Shown: positions 33,180 through 42,210 of the stretch, one piece after another | Position numbering within the stretch: the first letter of the stretch is position 1 | How the letters are laid out: every line of letters starts with the position of its first letter | Origin: Edaphocola aurantiacus | GTDB taxonomy: Bacteria > Bacteroidota > Bacteroidia > Chitinophagales > Chitinophagaceae | Direction of reading: 5' to 3' | Length of the DNA stretch: 64,000 nt | Assembly: GCF_019797745.1 (NCBI RefSeq) | Contig: NZ_VOSI01000001.1 | Span: 1 to 64,000, forward strand | The notes under the pieces: generated by a model | Seen by the model: the letters and a program-made list of their open reading frames with translations, nothing else | Databases searched by the model: none | Told to the model about the DNA's origin: nothing | Translations under genes and position numbers: made by a program

Positions 33180-34355
33180 ATGCAAGATCTGTATCAACAT
33201 CCGGATTATTATTTATTAGACGAGTTTTTAACCGATGAACAAAAAGTAATTCGCGATTCGGTAAGGGCATTTGTAAAGAAAGATATCTCCCCAATAATTG
33301 AAGATTATGCGCAACGTGCTGCATTTCCAAGCCAGATCATTAAAGGCCTGGGAGAGCAAGGTTGTTTTGGTCCGTTTGTACCGGAAGAGTATGGTGGTCC
33401 GGGACTGGATTATATGACCTATGGTATTATGATGCAGGAGCTGGAACGCGGTGATTCCGGCGTTCGTTCTACTGCTTCTGTACAAGGGTCGCTGGTAATG
33501 TACCCGATCTACACGTACGGTTCTGAAGAGCAAAAGAAAAAATACTTACCTAAACTGGCTTCGGGTGAAATGATGGGCTGTTTCGGCCTTACCGAGCCTG
33601 ATTTCGGTTCTAACCCTGCCGGTATGCTGACCAACTTTACCGATGCGGGCAGTCACGTGATCCTGAACGGTTCTAAAATGTGGATCTCCAATGCACCATT
33701 TGCAGATATCGCTGTAGTATGGGCAAGAAACCCGCAAGGCAAGATCCAGGGTCTGATTGTTGAGCGCGGTATGGAAGGCTTCACTACTCCGGAAACACAT
33801 GGCAAATGGAGCTTACGTGCTTCTGCTACCGGAGAACTGGTGTTTGATAATGTAAAAGTTCCTAAAGAAAATATCCTGCCTGGCGTACAAGGGCTGAAAG
33901 GTCCTTTGGGCTGTCTGTCCAGCGCACGCTTTGGTATTGCCTGGGGTGCCCTGGGTGCCGGTATGGACTGTTATGATACAGCACTGCGTTATTCGCAGCA
34001 ACGTATCCAATTTGACCGCCCTATCGGTGGCTTCCAACTGACACAAAAGAAACTGGCTGAAATGATTACTGAAATCACTAAAGGTCAGTTACTGGTATGG
34101 CGCTTAGGCCAGCTGAGAAATGAAGGTCGTGCAACACCGGCGCAAATCTCTATGGCTAAACGCAACAGCTGTGATGTTGCCATCAACATTGCACGCGAAG
34201 CACGCCAGATCTTAGGTGGTATGGGTATCACTGGTGAGTATAGCATTATGCGTCACTCAATGAACCTGGAGTCTGTAATTACTTATGAAGGTACACATGA
34301 CATCCATCTGCTGATTACCGGACAAGATGTAACTGGTTTAAGCGCATTCAAATAA
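33180..34355 (+). CDS. gcdH: Glutaryl-CoA dehydrogenase-like acyl-CoA dehydrogenase
   Basis: A 391-residue FAD enzyme. The ATG at 33180 is used because a -7 box overlaps the earlier TTG at 33147. It has GLTEPDFGSNP, KMWISNA and the C-terminal TYEGTHDIHLLITGQDVTGLSAF, a series specific to glutaryl-CoA dehydrogenase, with catalytic Glu at residue 370. The reaction converts glutaryl-CoA to crotonyl-CoA in lysine/tryptophan breakdown. Single-gene unit; it ends in a 26-bp-stem terminator. Confidence 0.9.
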   Translation: MQDLYQHPDYYLLDEFLTDEQKVIRDSVRAFVKKDISPIIEDYAQRAAFPSQIIKGLGEQGCFGPFVPEEYGGPGLDYMTYGIMMQELERGDSGVRSTASVQGSLVMYPIYTYGSEEQKKKYLPKLASGEMMGCFGLTEPDFGSNPAGMLTNFTDAGSHVILNGSKMWISNAPFADIAVVWARNPQGKIQGLIVERGMEGFTTPETHGKWSLRASATGELVFDNVKVPKENILPGVQGLKGPLGCLSSARFGIAWGALGAGMDCYDTALRYSQQRIQFDRPIGGFQLTQKKLAEMITEITKGQLLVWRLGQLRNEGRATPAQISMAKRNSCDVAINIAREARQILGGMGITGEYSIMRHSMNLESVITYEGTHDIHLLITGQDVTGLSAFK

Positions 34356-34366
34356 GCACAAACAAG

Positions 34367-34420
34367 TTTATAAAATTATAAAGGCCCGCAAAAATTTGCG
34401 GGCCTTTATAATTTTATAAA
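34367..34420 (+). terminator. 54-bp inverted repeat after gcdH
   Basis: Arms 34367-34392 and 34395-34420, 26 perfect pairs around two unpaired bases. The core is AAAGGCCCGCAAA; the outer part is A/T only. Confidence 0.88.
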
Positions 34421-34744
34421 AATAGGCTTATCATCAGGCCTGGCCTGCATTCCCGCCAGTATAATGCATCTCATATCATGCAAAAGAAAATATTATATTT
34501 TTTTATTATTAGAAAATACACTACCTTTGCAATTCAATAGTAGGTTTCGGCCTTTACTTTAGCTGATTGTATCAATAATTTATTACTGCTCCCGCCTCAG
34601 TTCTCGCTTTAAACTACTACATTATCATTTCCGTCATTGGTCATTCAATACGATACTCTGGCGAAAGTTAAATAGTAAACAAATAAGGCCTGGCTCACAG
34701 GAGAACCAGCGTAATTCATTAATAAAAAAACAATTAATCTAAGC
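34421..34744 (+). other. Promoter and long leader of the cold-shock operon
   Basis: About 320 bases without a protein gene. Most of it lies downstream of the promoter at 34498-34529 and would be a 5' untranslated leader of about 205-210 bases. No strong hairpins are obvious by eye except CCTGGCTCACAGGAGAACCAG (near 34688-34708), which can pair imperfectly (CTGG/CCAG). Long leaders are a known property of cold-shock mRNAs. Confidence 0.45.
34498..34529 (+). promoter_or_regulatory. Promoter of the cold-shock operon
   Basis: TACCTTTG (34522-34529) is a perfect -7 box; TTTT (34498-34501), 20 bases upstream, stands where TTTG is expected. Confidence 0.6.
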
Positions 34745-35179
34745 ATGGCAGATACTTTTTCAAAAAAGGAAAGAGAGAAGAAAAAAGCAAAGAAAAAACA
34801 GGATAAGGCTGAAAAGAAAGAAGACAGAAAAACAAACAACGATAAGGGGAAAAGTCTAGAGGAAATGACTGTGTACCTGGACGAAAACGGTAACCTGACA
34901 GATGTTCCACCGGATCAGCAACAAATCAGGAAGCCAGCAGCACAGGATCACAGAAGAAATTTTGACGAAGCGCCAGACGATACAATTTATACAGGAATGG
35001 TTTCATTGCTGTTTACAGACAAAGACTACGGTTTCATCACTGAAGATAACAGCAGAAATACCGTTTTCGTACACGTAAGCAAATTCAAGGAGCCGATACA
35101 GGAAAAAGACAGAGTGTCCTTTTTCAAAAAGAAAACGCCAAACGGATACAGTGCCGTTAACGTAAAAAAAATTAAATAA
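34745..35179 (+). CDS. Cold-shock domain protein with lysine-rich N-terminus
   Basis: A 144-residue protein. Residues 1-40 are a highly charged K/E/D-rich stretch (FSKKEREKKKAKKKQDK), probably disordered. Residues about 82-143 form a cold-shock domain with the RNP1-like DYGFIT and RNP2-like VFVHVS. Such proteins bind single-stranded RNA. The gene is followed after 28 bases by a second, minimal cold-shock protein, with which it shares the long leader and terminator. Role as an RNA chaperone is expected from the family. Confidence 0.88.
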   Translation: MADTFSKKEREKKKAKKKQDKAEKKEDRKTNNDKGKSLEEMTVYLDENGNLTDVPPDQQQIRKPAAQDHRRNFDEAPDDTIYTGMVSLLFTDKDYGFITEDNSRNTVFVHVSKFKEPIQEKDRVSFFKKKTPNGYSAVNVKKIK

Positions 35180-35207
35180 GCAGTTTACAATTTAAATCAA
35201 TATAACC

Positions 35208-35399
35208 ATGCAAGAAGGTACAGTTAAGTTCTTCAACGAAACAAAGGGTTTCGGTTTCATTACACCATCTAACGGAAGCGAAGATATCTTCTTTCACTTT
35301 AGCGGATTAACCTCTGATGTAAAAGAAAATGACAAAGTAGTGTACGATACCCAAAACGGTAAAAAAGGATTAAATGCAGTTAATATAAAATTAGTTTAA
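35208..35399 (+). CDS. CspA family cold-shock protein
   Basis: A 63-residue cold-shock protein: a single OB fold with RNP1 (KGFGFITP) and RNP2 (DIFFHFS). It binds single-stranded nucleic acid and melts RNA structure. It follows the longer cold-shock gene by 28 bases and ends at the terminator 35419-35453. Slightly shorter than the 66-70 residues common elsewhere but complete. Confidence 0.95.
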   Translation: MQEGTVKFFNETKGFGFITPSNGSEDIFFHFSGLTSDVKENDKVVYDTQNGKKGLNAVNIKLV

Positions 35400-35418
35400 T
35401 ATTAGTATTATTTATCCC

Positions 35419-35453
35419 AAAAAGGAGTAAAGCTTATGGCTTTACTCCTTTTT
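35419..35453. terminator. Bidirectional terminator
   Basis: AAAAAGGAGTAAAGC / GCTTTACTCCTTTTT, a 15-bp stem with a 5-base loop, between the convergent cspA-like and desaturase genes. Confidence 0.85.
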
Positions 35454-35475
35454 TATTATGTACCCTGTTAAGGGA

Positions 35476-36201
35476 TTATGATCTGATCTTAATTACCCTC
35501 ATGAATTGCAATGCTTTCATCGCCTGGAATCCCATATCCCACTCAAACCATTTAGAGGCATTATTGGGCTTATGAGGATGCTTATGATGATTATTATGAT
35601 AAGCTTCACCCCAGAATACTAAATCGACAGGAAGGATGTTCTTAGAGGTATTGGTCATTTCAAAATTTTCGTAACCGAACTTATGTGCCCACCAGTTTAC
35701 AATCATTCCCTGGAAGGAGCCCATTGCAATAGTAACCGGGAATAATAACCAGTACCACCATTCAGTAGCCAGCGACATATAGATTGCAAAATATATTGCT
35801 ACCCAGCATAAGCGCGCAATACCACTGTGGGCGATTTTATCAAATGCCTGCCAGTCCGGAAGATTCTTTTTATACTTTTCTTCCACTACCCTTTTCCCGA
35901 TATAGATATTAAAATAACTGGTTCTTGTCAGCCACATCATCATAAACGGATTAGGTTCATTATGTGGTGAGTGCGGATCTTCAGGCTTATCGGTATAGGC
36001 ATGATGTAATCTGTGCATCAGCCCGTAAGTATAAGCACTGATATAGGAAGAACCCTGTGTGATGAAACAACCGAAGAAAAACAACCGCTCCCAGCCCTTT
36101 GACATCGTAAACATATTATGGGCTGCATAACGATGGTGGAATACGGATTGAAAAAATAAAGAGGTATACCAATGAATGGTAAAGAAGATCAAAAGCGCCA
36201 T
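35476..36201 (-). CDS. Acyl-CoA (stearoyl-type) fatty-acid desaturase
   Basis: A 241-residue membrane di-iron enzyme that introduces a cis double bond, probably at delta-9, using O2. The three histidine boxes are HRYAAH (23-28), HRLHH (63-67) and HNNHH (202-206). Four hydrophobic segments are visible. It is shorter than eukaryotic stearoyl-CoA desaturases but of normal bacterial size. Being next to cold-shock genes may reflect a shared response to low temperature (membrane fluidity), but they are convergent and not co-transcribed. Confidence 0.92.
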   Translation of the reverse strand: MALLIFFTIHWYTSLFFQSVFHHRYAAHNMFTMSKGWERLFFFGCFITQGSSYISAYTYGLMHRLHHAYTDKPEDPHSPHNEPNPFMMMWLTRTSYFNIYIGKRVVEEKYKKNLPDWQAFDKIAHSGIARLCWVAIYFAIYMSLATEWWYWLLFPVTIAMGSFQGMIVNWWAHKFGYENFEMTNTSKNILPVDLVFWGEAYHNNHHKHPHKPNNASKWFEWDMGFQAMKALQFMRVIKIRS

Positions 36202-36358
36202 AAAAAATGTTGTTTTGATAGAATAGAAAACAACAGATAGATATGGTGTTTAATAGACTAAATTTTAAGTAATGAATTACAATATATTAACGCAATATAA
36301 GAAAAGGTTATTATAAATCAAATGTCATATGTCAGAAACTTATTGCGGTATGGATATA

Positions 36359-37756
36359 TTAAGGCAATACTTTACCGGGAAACCAGTTATTCATAAGCGT
36401 AGCTGTCGATGATGCATGACGGTTTATGATCATGAGCCTTGTCTGATCTTCCAGTATACTTACATGTATAAACTCCTTTTTATAATTAAAAGCATGTTTC
36501 TGTAATACTGTATACTGCTGTCTCAATGCTGCCAGAATTTCTTTATGATTACGGGATATTATAAATACCTTGGTAACCGGCTCCTGTCTTACCCGATCGG
36601 CCTCTGCTATTGAAAAAGGAACGCCAGATCTTTTGTAGGAATAATAGCGATAGGTTTTGTTGATATAATTCAGATCCTGCTGATCGTCTGTAATAACATA
36701 CCGGTAGGTCATCAGGTGATCCAGCTCTTTAGTCCAATTGGGAAACTGCCTGTCATAAATCGCTACATACTTACGTATAAACGCCTCATCTATGGGTTGC
36801 TTATCCCTGATATATGTTTTTAATACAGGATAGATTTCTTTTGCCATCGCAGTGATATACTTATTTGCATACCAGTCGTCTTCTTTTATAGTGCCATTCA
36901 GTGAATCCATAACATAAGCATTGCCCAGTGCAGTAGCCAGCACTTCGTTCAGGAGCAGTAAGGCATACTGACGGTTAGGCGAATTGGTTGCTGCAAACCA
37001 ACCCTTGATATTCTGCTTCACTTCGAGCGATTGGTTATCATAAACGATATGATATATTTCATGCATAGCAACACTGAAAAAAGACTTATGATCTTTTAGT
37101 CCTACAGGTGGTTCACATACCGCAATATTGAGGAACGCACGGGCCCCAAGATGATCCGCTTCCATAGCGGGCTGCACGCATATTTCAAAGGGAACAGCAG
37201 GGTCCCATTTTGTATTGTAGAATGCAAGTCCCAGTGTAAGAAAATCAGCCAGTATTCCCTTATCAGCATAGGCCTGTAAAGATTGCTGCTGCAGCGCGAA
37301 TTTATCTTTATATGGTAGCAGAATAAGTGATCTATAAACCGGAATAAACTGCTGCAATAGCTGTGCAAATATCATCAGATCATTAGCTGGCAATATACCT
37401 ATCGAGCGATTCAGAAACGCCGGTACAGAGTCGCTCAACACCAGGTTTCGCTCCAGTATATCACGCGACATGAGGCCGGTTTTCATTGTTTTGGGGAATT
37501 GCGGGAAAGCGTAAGCATAGTCAATCGGCAATTGTTCAAAATGCCTGAGCCCTTCCCTGTTGGACGCGGTATTGTATGCAGACTGCTCAAAAATTGTCTT
37601 CAGTTCATTATCGGGATAATTGTCTGAGATCTTCATCATAAAATCATACGTGGCATATAATTCCGAAAAACGAACATTAAAATCAATATGTTGCTGACTG
37701 CAGGCACTATTCCCGATAAAGCCCGCACAAAACAGAATGGTAAAAATTATCCTCAT
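36359..37756 (-). CDS. Secreted HExxH metalloprotease-like protein, unknown
   Basis: A 465-residue exported protein that I cannot place in a named family. The ATG at 37756 is used because it starts a clear signal sequence (MRIIFTILFCAGFIGNSAC), which may end at a lipidated Cys19 or be cut by signal peptidase I. A zinc-metallopeptidase motif HEIYH is at H232-E233-H236, and LLNEVLATALGNA about 40 residues later could give the third ligand Glu, an arrangement like gluzincins. The C-terminal third lacks recognisable motifs. Single gene, flanked by the desaturase and icmF. Confidence 0.72.
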   Translation of the reverse strand: MRIIFTILFCAGFIGNSACSQQHIDFNVRFSELYATYDFMMKISDNYPDNELKTIFEQSAYNTASNREGLRHFEQLPIDYAYAFPQFPKTMKTGLMSRDILERNLVLSDSVPAFLNRSIGILPANDLMIFAQLLQQFIPVYRSLILLPYKDKFALQQQSLQAYADKGILADFLTLGLAFYNTKWDPAVPFEICVQPAMEADHLGARAFLNIAVCEPPVGLKDHKSFFSVAMHEIYHIVYDNQSLEVKQNIKGWFAATNSPNRQYALLLLNEVLATALGNAYVMDSLNGTIKEDDWYANKYITAMAKEIYPVLKTYIRDKQPIDEAFIRKYVAIYDRQFPNWTKELDHLMTYRYVITDDQQDLNYINKTYRYYSYKRSGVPFSIAEADRVRQEPVTKVFIISRNHKEILAALRQQYTVLQKHAFNYKKEFIHVSILEDQTRLMIINRHASSTATLMNNWFPGKVLP

Positions 37757-37860
37757 ATGCTGTATATAAATAAAGTCTCCAATTGGTGATAATAAATAGA
37801 CAAAACGCAAAGTACTTATAAAAAAGTATACTTCTCCATAATGCTACTCCGGAAAAACAC

Positions 37861-37893
37861 AAAACCGGTTGCAACTTAACGTTACAACCGGTT
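37861..37893 (-). terminator. Terminator after icmF
   Basis: AAACCGGTTG / CAACCGGTTT with a 13-base loop in which AAC/GTT can pair further; 22 bases past the icmF stop, followed on the minus strand by a T-rich run. Confidence 0.65.
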
Positions 37894-37915
37894 TTGATAT
37901 ATACTTACTTTAGGA

Positions 37916-40900
37916 TTACATATTTCTTCTGTACTGACCACCTACTTCAAACAGTGCCTGGGTGATCTGGCCCAGGGAACAGTATTTAACTGTTTCCATC
38001 AGCTCACCGAAGATATTGCCATTTTTGATTGCAATCTCCTGCAGGCGTTTCAGGGCTTCTTCTCCATTGTTACCACTGCGTGTCCACAAGTTCTGAACAT
38101 TGGTGATCTGGTATTCCTTCTCTTCTGTAGTAGAACGGATTACCTCAGCAGGGATTACCGTTGGTGAACCTTTAGAGCTCAGGAAGGTATTTACCCCGAT
38201 AATAGGAAACTCACCTGTATGTTTCAGTGTCTCGTAGTACAGGCTTTCTTCCTGTATTTTACCACGCTGATACATGGTTTCCATTGCACCCAGTACCCCA
38301 CCACGCTCTGTGATTTTATCAAACTCAGACAATACGGCTGCCTCTACCAGGTCCGTCAGTTCTTCGATAATGAATGAACCCTGTAATGGGTTTTCATTTT
38401 TAGCCAGACCTAACTCACGGTTGATGATCAATTGAATGGCCATAGCACGGCGTACCGACTCTTCGGTAGGCGTAGTGATTGCCTCATCATACGCATTTGT
38501 ATGCAGGGAGTTACAGTTATCGTAGATCGCATACAGGGCCTGTAAGGTTGTACGGATATCATTAAAGTCGATCTCCTGTGCGTGCAGCGAACGGCCCGAT
38601 GTCTGGATATGGTATTTCAGCATCTGAGAACGCTCGTTACCACCATATTTGAACTTCATTGCCTTAGACCATATTCTTCTGGCCACACGACCGATCACAG
38701 AATATTCCGGATCAATACCGTTGGAGAAGAAGAAAGATAAGTTTGGAGCAAAGTCATCGATATGCATACCGCGACTCAGGTAGTATTCTACAAACGTGAA
38801 GCCGTTAGACAGGGTAAAGGCCAGCTGCGAGATAGGATTGGCACCTGCTTCTGCAATGTGGTATCCAGAGATAGACACAGAGTAGAAGTTGCGCACACCT
38901 TTATCGATAAAGTACTGTTGTACATCACCCATTACGCGCAGAGAAAACTCGGTAGAGAAGATACAGGTATTCTGTGCCTGATCTTCTTTGAGGATATCTG
39001 CCTGAACAGTACCACGTACTGCTTTCAGCGTTCTTTCTTTAATATCATTATATACATCAGCCGGTAATACCTGGTCGCCGGTTACCCCCAGCAGCATCAG
39101 CCCCAGACCGTTATTACCTTCCGGTAATGCGCCTTGCTTACCTTCTGCTTCCTGGCCTACACCAACGTTGGCACTGTAGTATGGACGAGGCAAGCCTTTT
39201 GAAGCATAGATCTCGTCAATTTTAGCATGCACATCAGCTTCCAGGCCATTTTCTTTGATATACAGTTCACACTGCTGATCAATCGCTGCATTCATAAAGA
39301 AAGCGGTGATCGTCGGTGCCGGACCATTAATCGTCATAGACACAGAGGTCTTAGGATCAGCCAGGTTAAAGCCGGAATATAGTTTTTTCGCATCGTCCAG
39401 GGTTGGAATGCTCACACCGGAGTTACCGATTTTACCATAGATATCCGGACGATGATCCGGGTCCTGACCATACAAAGTAACGGAGTCGAATGCGGTACTC
39501 AGACGCGCAGCAGGCAGGCCTTTACTTACATAGTGGAAACGCTTGTTGGTACGCTCCGGTCCACCCTCTCCGGCAAACATACGGGTAGGATCTTCTCCTT
39601 CACGTTTGAACGGATAGATACCCGCTGCATAAGGAAATTCTCCAGGGAAGTTCTCCAGCAGAGACCATTTCAGGATTTCGCCCCAGGCTTCGAATCTTGG
39701 CACAGCCACTTTCGGAATCTGAGAGTGAGACAGGGATTCTGTATGTGTTTTAATTTTCAGTACTTTATCACGTACCTTAAATTCGTAGAATTCATTCTGG
39801 TAGTTAGCCTTTTTCGCTTCCCAGTTCTTCAGCAGTTCCATATGCTTAGGATCCAGGTCCAGGCTTACTTTATGATATACCTCCTGCAGTTCTTTGATCA
39901 GACGGTCTCTGTCTTCGATATCGGAAGACTGTAAGGTTTCGATGGTCTTACTGATACCAAACAGTTTCTGTGCTACTTCAGCCTGATCTTTTGCTTTTTT
40001 ATCATAACCGCGGTTGTTCTCCGCAATCTCGCTCAGGTAGCGGGTACGGGATGGCGGAATGATAAAGATTTTCTCACTCAGTTCGCCAGAAGCAACGAAG
40101 TCAGATTTCAGATCAGCACCGGTTTTCGCTACTACAACATCCATCAGTGCACGATACATACTGTTCGTACCCGGATCGTTGAACTGAGATGCTATGGTAC
40201 CATATATCGGCATAGACTCGATGTCTTTGTCGAACAGCTTATGGTTGCGCTGGTATTGCTTCTTCACATCTCTCAATGCATCGGCAGCACCACGTTTATC
40301 AAACTTATTTACCACTACGATGTCCGCAAAGTCCAGCATATCGATTTTCTCCAGCTGTGTTGCCGCACCATATTCCGGAGTCATGATATACATGCTCACA
40401 TCACTGTAATCCGTGATCTGTGTATCACTCTGGCCAATACCGGATGTCTCCAGGATCACCAGGTCATACTTAGCAGCTTTCAGGATGTTTACTGCATCTT
40501 CGATGTATTTAGATACAGCCAGGTTGCTCTGGCGTGTAGCCATCGAGCGCATATATACTCTTTCGTTACGAATGGCATTCATACGAATACGGTCACCCAG
40601 TAAAGCACCGCCAGTCTTACGTTTAGACGGATCTACAGAGATGATACCGATCGTTTTTTCAGGGAAGTCCAGCAGGAAGCGACGCACGATCTCATCTACA
40701 GAAGATGACTTACCCGAACCACCGGTACCGGTAATACCCAGTACAGGCGTTTTACTTTCCGCAGCCAGGCTTTTTACTTTAGCCAGCATGGCCTGCGTTT
40801 CCGGCAGTTCGCCATAGTTCTCTGCAGCAGAAATCAGGCGGCCAATATCTTTAGGATTTCTGTCGGTAATATGTCCTACTTCACCGTTCAGCTGGTTACC

Positions 40901-41329
40901 GGTAGGATAATCAGATTTAGTCATCAGGTCGATGATCATACCCTCCAGACCCATAGCACGGCCATCATCAGGAGAGTAAATCTTATCAATACCGTATGCT
41001 TCCAGTTCTCTGATCTCTTCCGGCAGGATTACACCACCACCACCGGCAAATATTTTGATATGTCCGGCACCTTTTTCATTCAAAAGGTCGTACATGTATT
41101 TCAGGTATTCCACGTGACCACCCTGATAAGAGGTCATCGCAATCGCATTGGCATCTTCCTGTATCGCGCAATCTACTACCTCCTGTACACTTCTGTCATG
41201 GCCCAGGTGAATCACCTCAGTACCATTAGACTGCATCACGCGGCGCATGATATTAATAGAAGCATCATGACCGTCAAATAAAGATGCGGCAGTAACAATG
41301 CGGATTTTGTTTTTCGGAGTATACGACAT
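37916..41329 (-). CDS. icmF: Fused isobutyryl-CoA mutase IcmF
   Basis: A 1137-residue fusion that converts isobutyryl-CoA and n-butyryl-CoA (or related branched acyl-CoAs) with adenosylcobalamin. Domains in order: cobalamin-binding (about 8-140, with D19/H21 in LFDGHDAS and GGGGVI near 96-101); MeaI-type GTPase chaperone (Walker [10 protein letters not shown], 201-209; VVVNKFDKR later); linker; and the TIM-barrel mutase domain (from [19 protein letters not shown]). The chaperone-in-the-middle order is diagnostic of IcmF and differs from methylmalonyl-CoA mutase. The promoter -7 box overlaps the end of a terminator from the gene upstream. Confidence 0.93.
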   Translation of the reverse strand: MSYTPKNKIRIVTAASLFDGHDASINIMRRVMQSNGTEVIHLGHDRSVQEVVDCAIQEDANAIAMTSYQGGHVEYLKYMYDLLNEKGAGHIKIFAGGGGVILPEEIRELEAYGIDKIYSPDDGRAMGLEGMIIDLMTKSDYPTGNQLNGEVGHITDRNPKDIGRLISAAENYGELPETQAMLAKVKSLAAESKTPVLGITGTGGSGKSSSVDEIVRRFLLDFPEKTIGIISVDPSKRKTGGALLGDRIRMNAIRNERVYMRSMATRQSNLAVSKYIEDAVNILKAAKYDLVILETSGIGQSDTQITDYSDVSMYIMTPEYGAATQLEKIDMLDFADIVVVNKFDKRGAADALRDVKKQYQRNHKLFDKDIESMPIYGTIASQFNDPGTNSMYRALMDVVVAKTGADLKSDFVASGELSEKIFIIPPSRTRYLSEIAENNRGYDKKAKDQAEVAQKLFGISKTIETLQSSDIEDRDRLIKELQEVYHKVSLDLDPKHMELLKNWEAKKANYQNEFYEFKVRDKVLKIKTHTESLSHSQIPKVAVPRFEAWGEILKWSLLENFPGEFPYAAGIYPFKREGEDPTRMFAGEGGPERTNKRFHYVSKGLPAARLSTAFDSVTLYGQDPDHRPDIYGKIGNSGVSIPTLDDAKKLYSGFNLADPKTSVSMTINGPAPTITAFFMNAAIDQQCELYIKENGLEADVHAKIDEIYASKGLPRPYYSANVGVGQEAEGKQGALPEGNNGLGLMLLGVTGDQVLPADVYNDIKERTLKAVRGTVQADILKEDQAQNTCIFSTEFSLRVMGDVQQYFIDKGVRNFYSVSISGYHIAEAGANPISQLAFTLSNGFTFVEYYLSRGMHIDDFAPNLSFFFSNGIDPEYSVIGRVARRIWSKAMKFKYGGNERSQMLKYHIQTSGRSLHAQEIDFNDIRTTLQALYAIYDNCNSLHTNAYDEAITTPTEESVRRAMAIQLIINRELGLAKNENPLQGSFIIEELTDLVEAAVLSEFDKITERGGVLGAMETMYQRGKIQEESLYYETLKHTGEFPIIGVNTFLSSKGSPTVIPAEVIRSTTEEKEYQITNVQNLWTRSGNNGEEALKRLQEIAIKNGNIFGELMETVKYCSLGQITQALFEVGGQYRRNM

Positions 41330-41358
41330 AATTCCTTGTAATATATAAATTAAGGTTC

Positions 41359-41366
41359 CAAAAGTA
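41359..41366 (-). promoter_or_regulatory. -7 box of icmF
   Basis: Minus strand TACTTTTG (41366-41359). The -33 position falls inside the terminator hairpin of the upstream gene; no TTTG is found there. Confidence 0.45.
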
Positions 41367-41371
41367 CGAAA

Positions 41372-41392
41372 AATGGCGCATATAGCGCCATT
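41372..41392 (-). terminator. Terminator of the 42093 gene
   Basis: AATGGCGC / GCGCCATT with a five-base loop, followed on the minus strand by TTTTTCG. Confidence 0.7.
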
Positions 41393-41433
41393 GGGATACC
41401 GAAAATCAGGTATTTGAGAATCAGGATGATCAG

Positions 41434-42093
41434 TTAGAAGTCATAACTCAATGTAAGACCGTAATTCTGTACCGGTGTAAGGCCAGCCCAAACCGTCCAG
41501 GGATCACGTTTCGTACCGTCGCCACCTTTACTGTAATCCTGACTAAACACAACACTAGCCAGGCCAATCCCGCACTCGGCCCCGATGCGGAAGGACTTAC
41601 TTATGGCGAAGGAAATACGGTTATGCACCATACCCATAGTCCATAGATTCCTCCAGTAATATTTATTGTCACCCAGGTATGCTGATTCCGTAAAGTGATC
41701 TCTTACCCGCTCATGCCCCAGCATCACATGAAAGCTGACGCTGTAGGACACTTTACGATCTACCGCATAATATCGAAGTCCAGGATAAAACATTACCGCA
41801 GTAGAAGGAAAGGGACCTGCAAAATCTTTTTGTATGCTTAACGGAAGCACATACGCCCACTTACCAGCGGTATGCATACGCCGTTCAAACTCAATACCAG
41901 AGCCATAATACTGCCCATAATAGGTCATAGGGTCGCGAAAGAACAGATTCTGGTACTGCTGGTCTACAGGCTTAAAGGTTATACGGTTGCGTTTTGATTG
42001 GACTACTTTAGTGCTGTCCTGCGCGTGGGTAGTGACAGTGCTGCAACTACACAGCGCCAGCGCAAGTGTACTTAATTTCTGGGCGATAGTCAT
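41434..42093 (-). CDS. Putative outer-membrane beta-barrel protein
   Basis: A 219-residue exported protein without a family I can name. A signal peptide covers about residues 1-24 (ending THAQ). The rest alternates polar and aromatic residues in strand-like runs ([46 protein letters not shown]) and ends in LSYDF, the aromatic C-terminal residue typical of outer-membrane barrels. About eight to ten strands fit. Single gene between icmF and paaZ, with its own terminator. Confidence 0.65.
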   Translation of the reverse strand: MTIAQKLSTLALALCSCSTVTTHAQDSTKVVQSKRNRITFKPVDQQYQNLFFRDPMTYYGQYYGSGIEFERRMHTAGKWAYVLPLSIQKDFAGPFPSTAVMFYPGLRYYAVDRKVSYSVSFHVMLGHERVRDHFTESAYLGDNKYYWRNLWTMGMVHNRISFAISKSFRIGAECGIGLASVVFSQDYSKGGDGTKRDPWTVWAGLTPVQNYGLTLSYDF

Positions 42094-42151
42094 AATCGAT
42101 CATTTCTGATAAAGACAGCCCAATAGATCACTAAGGTTGGATAGGTAAAAA

Positions 42152-42186
42152 AGTGTTGCGCGCCGGCATAGCCGGCGCGCAACACT
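42152..42186 (-). terminator. GC-rich terminator after paaZ
   Basis: AGTGTTGCGCGCCGGC / GCCGGCGCGCAACACT, a 16-bp stem with an ATA loop, then TTTTTACC on the minus strand. Confidence 0.88.
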
Positions 42187-42210
42187 AGAAATTATTATTC
42201 GTATAAAAAA

